A stretch of 64,000 nt of DNA from Lepas anatifera (lineage: Eukaryota > Arthropoda > Thecostraca > Lepadidae), in NCBI GenBank assembly GCA_034440635.1, contig JAOTON010001253.1, positions 620,001 through 684,000 on the forward strand, given 5' to 3'. The position numbers and the translations under genes are program-made. Under the pieces are notes generated by a model, which did no database searches, was not told the DNA's origin, and was given only the letters and a program-made list of their open reading frames with translations. How positions within the stretch are numbered: position 1 is the first letter of the stretch; each line of letters opens with the position of its first letter. Positions 55,601 through 64,000 of the stretch are shown here, piece by piece.

Positions 55601-58600
55601 ATGAGAATACTAAAAACCTATAAATTGCGCTCGAGTTGATAAATAAAGTTTACACCTCGCAGAGGAGCACTCTCACCTTCGCGCGGACCAGACGTCCTAG
55701 CAGCTTCTCATTAGGAGTGGAGAGATCCTCCTCATCCCCCATCTCCACGCCCACCTCGCGCAGCATCTGGACACCCTGGGAGTAGTCGAGCCGGAGGGGA
55801 GGTTCCAGGAACTGGAACGGCTCCGACGGGTACTGCCGCCGCACCGTCTCAATCTCCGTCTGGAAACTGCACGCCCGGCGACGAAAGGGTCAGTTATAAC
55901 CGACAGCGAGAGGAGGCGTCGACAGCAAATAACACTGAAGTCATTGTCGGAATTTTCAGAGGGCGGAGTTGTACTGGCGCAGCTGAATAAAAAAGGGAAA
56001 GGTGGAGACATTTATGCACCATCAACAGCACAGATGAGATGCTGAACTATGGGGAGAGCACACACATTGAACGTCATGTTTCTCAAACCATTGGAATGGT
56101 TGAGTGTAAGTCCAGCAGCCTCACTTGTCGCGCAGTCCCTTGAATATGCTGGTGAAGAGGTCTCCGATCTGGTCGACCACCTCGTGGTAGTGGTAGTTGA
56201 AGGCCATCTCCAGGTCGAGGCCGACAAACTCCGTCAGATGTCGGTGAGTGTTGCTGTCCTCCGCCCGGAACACTGCCACAGAGACGGACTCGAGTGAAGG
56301 ACAAACTGTCAGATGTCGGTGAGTGTTGCTGTTCTCCGCCCGGAACACTGCCACAGAGACGGACTCGAGTGAAGGACAAACTCCGTCAGATGTCGGTGAG
56401 TGTTGCTGTCCTCCGCCCGGAACACTGCCACAGAGACGGACTCGAGTGAAGGACAAACTCCGTCAGATGTCGGTGAGTGTTGCTGTCCTCCGCCCGGAAC
56501 ACTGCCACAGAGACGGACTCGAGTGAAGGACAAACTGTCAGATGTCGGTGAGTGTTGCTGTCCTCCGCCCGGAACACTGCCACAGAGACGGACTCGAGTG
56601 AAGGACAAACTGTCAGATGTCGGTGAGTGTTGCTGTCCTCCGCCCGGAACACTGCCACAGAGACGGACTCGAGTGAAGGACAAACTCCGTCAGATGTCGG
56701 TGAGTGTTGCTGTCCTCCGCCCGGAACACTGCCACAGAGACGGACTCGAGTGAAGGGCATTCTGCCACGGTGAGCCAACTCCAGTCAGTCACACAGGAAG
56801 TATTGTCCCAGGAGGCCAACTCGCACCACACGGAGAGCACTGTCCAAGGCGCGGGCGGCTCGTGTGGCGTGGCGATGCAGTTGTGTCGGGGAGGCGTGTT
56901 CGTCTACCAGCCAGCTGACCCGGGCGAGTATTCCACCTTAGTCTTCCCGATCCCTATAATACCCTCCAAACACGGCGGTTTTCCGACGCCCATGTTTTTG
57001 CTCGATCAGATTTTTTCGTACCGTTTTCAGATCCCATACCTTTCCAAACCTCAACAGTCGCTGCGTCAAAGTCCCAGGGCACACACGTCCCACGGAGAGC
57101 ATTGTTTACAGGGGCCGGGTGGCCCCGTTTAAGGCAAGTTCGGGGCGTCATGTCGCACCGACTACTGATGTCATATAGCGTCGCCAGCTCTCACCTCGCT
57201 GGCAGGGCATTCAGGGGGTTGGAAACACTCATGCAGAACACCCGCCCGGATTCGAACCCGGGTCAGCGGTTTGGAAGTCTAATGAGCTTCCCCGGCGCCA
57301 CTGCAGCCTCGGGTCACTTCATGGCCTGAATTAAGATTGGTATCGCGTGGTTTATAACGCGGGTTCAATCCCCATGGCGGAAGGCCGCCTTCCCCGTCCC
57401 ATCTAGTCTGGTGGAAAAGTGTCTTGAACACACACGCCAATGCTCCCTGCAATTGAGCAGTGTGCCTGTTGGGAGTGGTCCTAGTAAAACAATCAACGGA
57501 GACCAACTAAGTCTCACAGGAAACAACGTCAGAGGCAGGCTCAGCAAAGGAAACACATCCCTGCAAGGGAACTCTGTTCTCATGAGAATACTGGCCAGGT
57601 TGACCAGTCGAGTATTCAAACTTTTCAACCCACATAAAATATGTAACTAACAGCCTGCGCCCGCCGGGCCGGAGCTATGCAAGTGGGGTGGGCCTATCTG
57701 GCTTCGTGGGATATGCACAGACCGGTACCTCGCAAACATCCTCTCCAGTAGATAATTCGGGCTAAATCGGCACTGCACAAAATTATTTCCCAGAATTACC
57801 AATCTGATTATAATCTTAAAATAGGAGAATAATCCTATAATTATCCTATAATTATAGGAGAATAATGAGTCGGTAAAATTCCGTTTGGCGCAATGCCTGT
57901 CCCAGAAGTAAAAGTAGAGCTCGTGGCATGATCCAAATGTATCTGCATGTGTCCACCCGATTTCCAAATGGGACTGATCGGATCGGATGCCGACCGACAC
58001 CTATTGCGAAAACATACAAAGGAAAGTGTTCACACATGTTAAAGAAAACTGATCTACGCACCAAAAAGGCACCACTACCGGTGGCCTTCCGCAGATGACA
58101 CGTAACACCCGACGTCCGCCCACCGCACAAGCCGCGGGGTATGATGGTCACTGGAGTTTTAGGGCACGTCAGCTGCTGAGGTTATACAAGCAGGTGAGGT
58201 AGCAGCCCGCCGGCGCCCGTCCACCACATTAATCGCGAGGTACCAACTCACCGGCGCCCACGGTGAACACCTTCTCGAAATCGGCGGCGATGGCCATCTG
58301 CTTGTACAGCTGCGGCGACTGCGCCAGGAAGGCGTTGTTCTTGAAGTAGGAGACGGTGAAGACGTTGGCGCCTCCCTCCGACGCTGCTGAGATGATTTTG
58401 GGCGTATGGATCTCCACGAAGCCCTGTCAGAGGAAGATGGGACAGGGCGAATCACCATCAGCGATGTGTGCGGCAGCCAATGAAGATGACTGCAGAGCAG
58501 CCAGGCAAACTACATTTAACCGCAGACACAGAAGGCATGACGAAATTAGCATGTTCATTGAAGGGAAGCCTGAAACATGACGCGAATTTCAACGATTGAT

Positions 58601-58906
58601 TCATAGCCAGATGCGTACTAGAACCGGAAGCGATTATTTTCAATCTTTTCTGCATCCCATGACGCCATCCGCTTACGCCGATCCCGCGGTCCTAGTTGAC
58701 AGGTGAATTCATGCTTACAACAGCTATGCAAGTTTGGACATCACGAAGTCAGCCGAGCCCACCTGTTTGGAGAGCGTTTGCCTGAAGAGGGCGCAGACTC
58801 CGGCCTCCACGCGATAGATAGCCTGGCTGGTGGGGGTGCGCAGGTCCAGGATGCGGTAGTTGAGCCGCGTGTCCTGGTTCACCCGGATCTGTACACCCTC
58901 CGGGTC
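52440..58906 (-). CDS. DARS1: Aspartyl-tRNA synthetase, cytosolic, 3' six exons (partial)
   Basis: This gene charges tRNA-Asp with aspartate in the cytosol. Joined exons (58906-58763, 58423-58252, 56272-56125, 55866-55677, 53666-53474, 52603-52440) total 1011 nt, giving 336 codons plus TAA with no frame break. The protein is colinear with the catalytic part of animal cytosolic AspRS (about 500 residues in all). Class II motif 1 lies around FVEIHTPKI, motif 2 is [15 protein letters not shown] and motif 3 is GGGIGMERV, ending [13 protein letters not shown]. The conserved SPQLYKQM and [13 protein letters not shown] segments are present. Every intron has GT-AG borders. The N-terminal OB-fold anticodon-binding exons, about 165 residues, should lie beyond the window. 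The exons look intact, so I infer a live gene. Three introns carry tandem arrays at their 3' ends. Confidence 0.96.
52715..52952 (+). mobile_element. hAT-type MITE in the last AspRS intron
   Basis: ATCCACAC flanks it exactly on both sides (52707-52714 and 52953-52960). The interior (AAGAGGGCTTAAGAGGGCCC, CTTCGCGCGGC, GGGGCTGTCCCTGCCGCCCC) matches 41373-41649 in inverted orientation and 27830-27951. Its left end is CATAAGCGTAGCCAGG, slightly altered. Its right end is truncated, joining CTGCCGCCCCTG directly to the duplication. Confidence 0.88.
53150..53395 (+). repeat. 26-bp minisatellite in the last AspRS intron, about nine units
   Basis: The unit CACGGACCATGTCTTCGAGA plus ACCCAT repeats with few variants (GTTTTC for GTCTTC, CAACAC for CATCAC). 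It is intronic. All three plus frames are open across it because the unit lacks stops, so those frames are artefacts. Confidence 0.95.
53474..53666 (-). CDS. DARS1: AspRS exon 5 of the six visible
   Basis: The acceptor is CCGGCCAG/TAC, abutting the 49-bp array, and the donor is ATCG/GTGGGC. It codes [20 protein letters not shown] and [20 protein letters not shown], both highly conserved in AspRS, ending KHHGI with a split Asp codon. Confidence 0.96.
53670..55392 (-). repeat. 49-bp minisatellite carrying acceptor-like sequence, about 35 units
   Basis: On the minus strand each unit contains CCCCTCTCCCTGCCGGCCAG followed by TACACGACTCC. The pyrimidine tract plus CCAG/TAC is nearly the same as the real acceptor of the adjoining exon (53666). 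The unit nearest the exon is the most diverged. The array fills most of the 2.0-kb intron. One unit near 54830 has lost 3 bp. Since 49 is not divisible by three and the unit lacks stops, long frames cross it in all minus frames; these are artefacts. Confidence 0.96.
55677..55866 (-). CDS. DARS1: AspRS exon 4 of the six visible
   Basis: The acceptor is GGCGTGCAG/TTT and the donor is AAG/GTGAGA. It codes [33 protein letters not shown] and [18 protein letters not shown], matching the insertion domain between motifs 2 and 3 of eukaryotic AspRS. Confidence 0.95.
56125..56272 (-). CDS. DARS1: AspRS exon 3 of the six visible (motif 2)
   Basis: The acceptor is CTGTGGCAG/TGT and the donor ACAA/GTGAGG. 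The first codon (Val) is split. It codes [15 protein letters not shown], the class II motif 2 with the conserved Arg that binds [22 protein letters not shown] follows. Its first ~49 nt and its acceptor are repeated six more times upstream. Confidence 0.96.
56273..56760 (-). repeat. 75/77-bp array of the motif 2 exon start with its splice acceptor
   Basis: Six extra copies of CTGTGGCAG/TGTTCCGG... lie upstream of the true exon. Possible exon-start positions are 56347, 56424, 56501, 56576, 56651 and 56728 (the real one is 56272). Each unit contains the acceptor, the code for [14 protein letters not shown] and a short intron-like stretch. Units are 75 or 77 bp, differing by a CC next to the exon-like part. 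The copy at 56347 is in frame with the real exon and free of stops; it has Asn for Asp after FRAE. Confidence 0.96.
57130..57330 (-). mobile_element. tRNA-derived SINE in an AspRS intron
   Basis: On the minus strand a head has an A-box-like CAGTGGCGCCGGGGAAGCTC, a B box GGGTTCGAATCCC, then a body GAGAGCTGGCGACGCTATAT related to 6040-6213 and 61975-62098. The tail is degraded near 57130. A further GGTTCAATCCC at 57362-57372 is probably chance. Confidence 0.7.
57340..58251. other. AspRS intron sequence without recognised features
   Basis: Intronic. A short ATAATTATCCTATAATTATAGG palindrome-like patch occurs near 57832-57855 (written here only as a location guide for the TATAATTATA core). Confidence 0.4.
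58252..58423 (-). CDS. DARS1: AspRS exon 2 of the six visible (motif 1)
   Basis: The acceptor is CCTCTGACAG/GGC and the donor GCCG/GTGAGT. It codes [20 protein letters not shown] (motif 1, dimer interface) and [20 protein letters not shown], conserved Asp-binding and active-site segments, ending in a split Val codon. Confidence 0.96.
58763..58906 (-). CDS. DARS1: AspRS exon 1 of the six visible
   Basis: The acceptor is GCCGGCGGCAG/GAC and the donor AAACAG/GTGGGC. Its 48 codons include [20 protein letters not shown], the linker into the catalytic domain that is strongly conserved in AspRS. Upstream exons were not found in the window. Confidence 0.95.
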
Positions 58907-58917
58907 CTGCCGCCGGC

Positions 58918-59052
58918 ACGTCAGTGTCAGTGTCAGTGTCAGTGTCAGGGTCAGGGTCAGGGTCAGGGTCAGTGTCAGTGTCAGGGTCAGTGTCAGTGGC
59001 AAGGTCAGGGTCAGTGTCAGTGTCAGGGTCAGTGTCAGTGTCAGGGTCAGTG
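58918..59052 (-). repeat. Hexamer array (CACTGA/CCCTGA)n next to a splice acceptor
   Basis: On the minus strand CACTGA and CCCTGA hexamers run for ~135 bp and stop 12 bp before exon 58906. Each junction gives CTGAC or CTGAG; CTGAC fits the animal branch-point consensus. The last CTGAC lies about 17 nt from the AG. The hexamer resembles but is not a telomere repeat. Confidence 0.93.
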
Positions 59053-59096
59053 TTGCAGAAGGGCGCACTGAACTGTTCAACTGGATTTTTACTTAA

Positions 59097-59545
59097 AGGG
59101 AATGTGGCACCTTCACAACGTGATTTTAACTGAGATAGCCAATTTGTAAAGCAGGTCGGAAAACCCGGTACTCCATATATCATTTGTCTTGAAACACGAT
59201 ATTTCCGTAGAAAAAAGCTAAAAACTAGCTGACACCAGCCCCCCTCAGCCCCCGTTGCCGGCGGCCATTGTTGTGAGCTGCTGGTGTGACGACATATGCT
59301 GACGCCACGATGAGCATCAGCCAATCGAAGCCCTTGAAGCGTTTCAAGTATGGTAGTGGTTACCAGATCGTGACATCATCCACAGGCTGATATTTATTTC
59401 TTTTTCTAGAGGAGTATTTTTAAAAACCAAATATTGAGCTTATTGTACATTTTTCAGAGAAATCGTGAGTGGTTTCATTATTTTTTACTAAAAGTACGCC
59501 TAATTACACTAAATTTCAGGATTCAACCAAGGTGCCACATTCCCT
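59097..59545 (+). mobile_element. TTAA-flanked MITE, 449 bp, exact 17-bp inverted ends
   Basis: The left end AGGGAATGTGGCACCTT and the right end AAGGTGCCACATTCCCT are exact inverted repeats. TTAA lies at 59093-59096 and 59546-59549. This fits a piggyBac-type MITE. It presumably lies in the AspRS intron upstream of exon 58906. No coding sequence. Confidence 0.88.
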
Positions 59546-59549
59546 TTAA

Positions 59550-60004
59550 GGAAGCGCATAGCGCTCAAGTTACGAGTAAATGTTTGAGATGAGAAGAACG
59601 GAAAACTGAGAAATCTAGGCAGCATATGGGCCAGTGTTCCAAAACCAGTTTTAAGCCAGGGTAACTTAAAATACTGTGAGAGTCAATTAAACCCTTATTT
59701 TAAGTTTGCGAAAAATTGTTCATCAAAATTTCCTCCCTAACATCATTTTGATAAGGTAGTTAGTATACACAAAGATTTTAAATAGCGCCAAAAAGCTTCA
59801 CTTTAAAAATGAGTGGAAACTCTTGCGTAGTTTTTAGTGAAGAGAAGTTTTCCACTCACTTTTGTGTGTGGAAAACTACTCTTGACCGAGTGTCTATCTC
59901 CACTCAGCAGACTGGAATTCGGAACACAAGAGACCCACGCTTAGAAGCAAACTGATATAACTAGATTTTTTGTCCAAATTGAATACACTCTGGCCCTTGG
60001 TACT
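59550..60004. other. Unassigned DNA
   Basis: Contains an inverted pair around GAGTGGAAACTC / TTTCCACTC at 59810-59875. No gene recognised. Confidence 0.4.
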
Positions 60005-60262
60005 GAGTTCTGCGCGCTAGAGAGGAGAGGAGAGGAAGCGACAGAGAGAAGACCAAGAGACAAAGAGCAGAGCAAGAAACAGCGAGGAGAGCATGAGACA
60101 GCGAGGAGAGCAAGAGACAGCGAGGAGAGCATGAGACAGCGAGGAAAGTACGATACAGAGAGGAGAGCATGAGACAGCGAGGAGAGCAAGAGACAGCGAG
60201 GAGAGCAAGAAAAAGCGAGGAAAGTACGATACAGAGAGGAGAGCATGAGACAGCGAGGAAAG
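60005..60262 (+). repeat. 19-bp minisatellite, short array
   Basis: The unit GAGAGCATGAGACAGCGAG has variants GCAAGA and TACGATACAGA. The same family forms the large array at 63100-64000. Minus-strand frames of Leu/Ser/Cys-rich peptides are repeat artefacts. Confidence 0.95.
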
Positions 60263-60289
60263 CAACATACAGCAGGCCATTTTTTAACA

Positions 60290-60365
60290 TGTTAACTGGG
60301 GGGCCATTTGCCCCCCCAGTCGGCCGAATTGCCCCCCAGTGACCGGCAATTGCCCCCCCAGTGAA
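60290..60365 (+). repeat. Short repeat of (AATTG)CCCCCCAGTGACCGGC
   Basis: Three ~25-bp units of TTGCCCCCCCAGT type follow a mirrored ACTGGGGGGCCATT, making a small inverted/tandem structure directly after the 19-bp array. Confidence 0.65.
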
Positions 60366-61030
60366 AAGGCAAAATATGCCTTAAACATCAATAAATGCAA
60401 ACCCACCTAACGAACATAAGAGAGAACACTACCCGATATTGATGGTTTAGGTTTATTGCTGGTGCCAAATTGTCAATCCACAAAAAATTGTGTTAAACAA
60501 TTTTCATCCGTGGATGTCTCCTCCATCGTGCAAAGACGAAACAAAGCGCATAGTCAAGGGAAATCCCGGCAAAGCGGCCTCAGCATCAACTAATCACAAC
60601 GCTGGAGATGAACGCTGGCCTAAAACCAATCAAACATCATGTTCTTTCCGACCAGAAGCTCACACCCCAGCCAGTATCGTAAGATTGTATGATGTTCTCA
60701 TTTCACACGAGGTCAGTTGTGAGCTCGTTCGTGGATTAGTCGGGACACGGTGTAGTCAAAGCGCGTAAGACAGGTTGCTGGTGTGGCAGTATGAAGTGCT
60801 TAGTCTTTTTATTTAAAATTGTGGGGGTATCATACATAAACGTCAGGGGCCTGCCAAACTTCATACATAGAAGTGACTTCAAACTTCAAACAAACTCCAA
60901 GCATAATAGTGAGGGGGCCAGACAAACTTCAACCTGATGCTGACAAACAAAACTTTCCACGTTAGTACCAAAAACTGTTCGAATTTGGGGTCCTCGTTAC
61001 CTTCCGCAGCGGCTGATTATATAAATTTCA
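60366..61030. other. Unassigned DNA
   Basis: No gene or repeat recognised. The 92-codon frame at 60490-60768 has no known domain. Confidence 0.4.
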
Positions 61031-61044
61031 TGTTTTCCCCATTT

Positions 61045-61420
61045 TGCTAAGATGTTCCCTGGCCTCTCCCCTCGAATCCGGAAATGTAAAAAACACTGAA
61101 GATTATATATTCGGGCACAGCCCTTCATCAGAATCGTGGAGTAAATATCAATAATTCTCAGTCCTACTATAGCCAGACCTCGAATAATGCGAGGTCTGGC
61201 TATACTAGGACTGAGAATTATTGATAATTAATAATTATTGATAATTGATAATTATTGATACTAGACCTCGAATAATTCGAGGTCTGGCTATACTAGGACT
61301 GAGAATTATTGATATTTACTCCACGATTCTGATGAAGGGCTGTGCCCAAATATATAATCTTCAGTGTTTTTTACATTTCCGGATTCGAGGGGAGAGGCCA
61401 GGGAACATCTTAGCAACTCA
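61045..61420. repeat. Fold-back palindrome, second copy
   Basis: The same arms as 31580-31859, with CTGATGAAGGGCTGTGCCC (one arm ends CCCAAATATATAATC). The centre is expanded by ATTGATAATTA-type repeats and a duplicated GACCTCGAATAATTCGAGGTC. Flanking GCTCATCGCCGCAGCACTTC at about 61430 matches the left flank of the first copy (31540-31570), so the element extends a little further on that side. Confidence 0.85.
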
Positions 61421-61974
61421 TCATCATGCTCATCGCCGCAGCACTTCAAAACTTATCAACGTTTTCCCCATTCTGACTGAGATCAAGAACTTGCTGGTCA
61501 AGAAGTGGGTGGTGGGGGGGAGGGGCGGGGACAACCCCCTGGTCTCCCCTTTTCCGACGCTTGTAGCATGCGTGAAATTTATAGCGAGATCGCTGCATCA
61601 ATTTTTTCTGCAAAATCGATAAGTTGTTAGCTGGCTTTTATCATAGATTCCTTGATGTTGAAAATGGGGAGAGATTATATATTCGGCCACGGCCCTTCGT
61701 TAGAATCACAGAACTATCTCCCGAGAAACCCTTCCAAGAAGGAAAGAGCTGGTGACGCCATATGACCGACATTTGGTGCGTCGATAAGCCTAAACAATTA
61801 TTAGCTGGTTTTTTACTCCATGCCCTAGATGATTTTGACAGCAAAAGTCACACATAATACAAGGTATGTATATAAAAACCTATCTCGATTTAGCCTATGA
61901 ACGACTTGTGTTTGATGCTATAGGAATGTACTTATCTTGCCAAACTCATAAAGAAAAATAAGAAAATCACCTTT
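61421..61974. mobile_element. Spacer with a diverged Penelope-type terminal motif
   Basis: At 61671-61705 GATTATATATTCGGCCACGG followed by CCCTTCGTTAGAATCA matches the minus-strand form of the fold-back motif. This is a further old copy. The rest is unassigned. Confidence 0.5.
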
Positions 61975-62098
61975 TCATTTGGAATACATTGCATCAGCGT
62001 CAGGCCAAAATCCCTCCAAACAGGGTGAGAGTTGGCGGCGCCGTATGACCCTGGTAGTTGGATGCGTCGTTAAACCCCCCAACAATAATTATTATTAT
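61975..62098 (+). mobile_element. SINE 3' part
   Basis: GGTGAGAGTTGGCGGCGCCG through ATGCGTCGTTAAACCC matches the body and tail of 6040-6213, ending in (ATT)n. The tRNA-like head is missing. Confidence 0.75.
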
Positions 62099-62108
62099 TG
62101 AGCAGCGT

Positions 62109-62929
62109 CAGGGCTGCCAGGCTGGCCATTTCGTAGCCAAATTCTTCGAATTGGGCCTTTTTGTCGTGTTTGGCCCAGCGATTTTTTCGGTTGGCCCTTT
62201 CATGGAATCTGGCCTTTTTGCCCCTTTTTCTAGCTGTTGGCAACTAAGCTATTTCTGGTTTTTTCCTTGCATAAATATGACTTATTTTGACCTCTTCCGC
62301 TCTGGAATACGATATTCTGACACCGAAAAAGCAGCAGAGCAGCAGCAAAACTGGTTTGGTGGTGGAAGGGAGGGACAGAACTTTGTTAAAAACACGATCC
62401 ACAAAAATGATGGCCACCGAAAACCGGACTCAAAGGATGCGATACTATAGGCGCCTTTTGGGTGAAAAGGTGATGGCAAAGTGCGCCCTCTGAGGCTCCG
62501 CTCTCCACCCACTTACCAAAATCATACAGACGACACTGTTCAAGAGAAAAAATGAATAGTTTGAAAAAAGAGAAAACATTAAATATTAGCGGGGAGTGGT
62601 GCAGTCAAGATGATTAATGATGCCAACAAATGATCTGGTTATGAGGATAAACTCATTTGATGATCACGCGGGATTAGAGGAGTACACCTGGCTCAGTATT
62701 AAATGGGTGGTGAGCTAAAAAAGTATTGCGTCAAATCAATATCAAATTGTCAACAACCAATTTTAAACGCTTTTTCTGCGGGCTTATGACTACCGTTAGG
62801 GGTTGTTTTAGTATCAAATCTGGCTTTTGAGGTATTTATTTGGCTATTTTAGTGAAAATGAAATTTTCCCCTCTTTGGCCCTTTTTTCCAACTCGGTTTG
62901 ACCTTTTCCACCGAAAAATGGCAACCCTG
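62109..62929 (+). mobile_element. Possible hAT-like element, 821 bp
   Basis: The left end CAGGGCTGCCAGGCTGGCCA and the right end ATGGCAACCCTG resemble inverted repeats of the common hAT type CAGGGTTGCCA. The flanks AGCAGCGT (62101-62108) and GGCAACAT (62930-62937) match at five of eight, all differences being transitions. Blocks such as TTTGGCCCAGC/TTGGCCCTTT recur near both ends. The frames inside have no recognised domain. Confidence 0.5.
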
Positions 62930-63099
62930 GGCAACATGTATAACCTGGAATAACACAAAAATTGAGAAACATTTTATTAACACTAACGCGTCTAAGTTTT
63001 ATTAAACCCCCTCAAAATGGGGTATTGATCCCTTGAAGACACTATAACGGCCAACACAAAGAATGCCCCCCCCTCTGACTTTTCCTTAAAAAATGCCCT

Positions 63100-64000
63100 G
63101 CCATACAGAGAGGAGAGAAAGAGACAGCGAAGAGAGCAAGAGACAGCCAGGAGAGCATGAGACAGCAAGGAGAGCATGAGACAGCGAGGAGAGCATGAGA
63201 CAGCGAGGAGAGCATGAGACAGCGAGGAGAGCAAGAGACAGCGAGGAGAGCACGATACAGAGAGGAGAGAAAGAGACAGCGAGGAGAGCATGAGACAGCG
63301 AGGAGAGCATGAGACAGCGAGGAGAGCAAGAGACAGCGAGGAGAGCAAGAGACAGCGAGGAGAGCACGATACAGAGAGGAGAGAAAGAGACAGCGAGGAG
63401 AGCAAGAGACAGCGAGGAGAGAAAGAGACAGCGAGGAGAGCACAATACAGAGAGGAGAGCAAGAGACAGCGAGGAGAGCATGAGACAGCGAGGAGAGCAA
63501 GAGACAGCGAAGAGAGCATGAGACAGCGAGGAGAGCAAGAGACAGCGAGGAAAGCAAGAGACAGCGAGGAGAGAAAGAGACAGCGAGGAGAGCACAATAC
63601 AGAGAGGAGAGCAAGAGACAGCGAGGAGAGCATGAGACAGCGAGGAGAGCACAATACAGAGAGGAGAGCAAGAGACAGCGAGGAGAGCATGAGACAGCGA
63701 GGAGAGCAAGAGACAGCGAAGAGAGCATGAGACAGCGAGGAGAGCAAGAGACAGCGAGGAAAGCAAGAGACAGAGAGGAGAGAAAGAGACAGCGAGGAGA
63801 GCACAATACAGCGAGGAGAGCATGAGACAGCGAGGAGAGCAAGAGACAGCGAAGAGAGCATGAGACAGCGAGGAGAGCAAGAGACAGCGAGGAAAGCAAG
63901 AGACAGAGAGGAGAGAAAGAGACAGCGAGGAGAGCACAATACAGAGAGGAGAGCAAGAGACAGCGAGGAGAGCATGAGACAGCGAGGAGAGCACAATACA
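63100..64000 (+). repeat. 19-bp minisatellite, large array running off the window
   Basis: About 47 units of GAGAGCAAGAGACAGCGAG type. Variants GAGAGAAAGAGACAGCGAG and GAGAGCACAATACAGAGAG recur at regular distances, indicating a higher-order repeat. The minus-strand frames of about 300 codons each in all three phases are artefacts of a stop-free 19-bp unit. Confidence 0.97.

Noticed and set aside
56083..56840. Several 98-130-codon frames with repeated [15 protein letters not shown]
   Set aside because: They are the AspRS exon-start array read through intron-like segments; only the 56125-56272 part is a supported exon.
58918..59052. Interstitial telomere repeat
   Set aside because: The hexamers are TCAGTG/TCAGGG mixtures, not TTAGGG or TTAGG, and the array is confined to an intron edge.
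62992..64000. Three ~300-codon Leu/Ser/Cys-rich frames resembling membrane proteins
   Set aside because: All come from the 19-bp minisatellite, which has no stops in any minus-strand phase.

Overview
The window looks like animal nuclear DNA, probably from an invertebrate. I cannot place the species. The evidence is one intron-containing cytosolic aminoacyl-tRNA synthetase gene with GT-AG splice sites, non-LTR and Penelope-like retroelements, tRNA-derived SINEs, and many non-autonomous DNA transposons. No bacterial operon, rRNA gene or CRISPR array is visible. Apart from the synthetase I recognise no host gene; most short open frames are chance or come from repeats.

Layout. 1-4260: mostly unassigned DNA with a 98-bp tandem repeat. 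4263-6740: dispersed DNA-transposon relics and a SINE. 7276-11210: a 3.9-kb hAT-like element filled with degenerate repeats, with a near-perfect 8-bp target duplication. 11830-13898: TA microsatellites framing a tRNA-like/SINE tandem cluster and an inverted pair of Penelope-like fragments. 14430-19540: further transposon relics and a large minisatellite. 20935-27951: a probable nest, with a CR1/L2-like LINE inside a TTAA-type element, all possibly inside a long hAT-like repeat-bearing element. 28491-34121: a hAT MITE, then a broken LINE interrupted by a perfect fold-back palindrome and by a second LINE tail. 36286-39603: a 3.3-kb inverted pair of Penelope-like elements with RT and GIY-YIG domains. 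41373-49365: a dense set of hAT and TTAA-type elements, several with readable target duplications and some nested. 52440-58906: six 3'-terminal exons of cytosolic aspartyl-tRNA synthetase on the minus strand. 59097-64000: MITEs, a fold-back copy, a SINE tail and a 19-bp minisatellite running off the window.

The most unusual observation concerns the synthetase gene. Three of its 3' splice regions adjoin or lie inside tandem arrays. One array (75/77-bp units) repeats the splice acceptor together with the first ~49 nt of the exon coding class II motif 2, giving seven acceptor copies. A second (49-bp units, ~35 copies) repeats an acceptor-like pyrimidine tract plus CCAG/TAC identical to the start of the next exon. 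A third (hexamers) repeats a CTGAC branch-point-like motif just upstream of an acceptor. The transposon landscape is also informative: eight hAT-type elements carry 8-bp target duplications that are perfect or differ at one base, and Penelope-like elements occur as inverted pairs abutting (TA)n tracts.

All calls come from reading the sequence and from remembered family features; no database search was possible.
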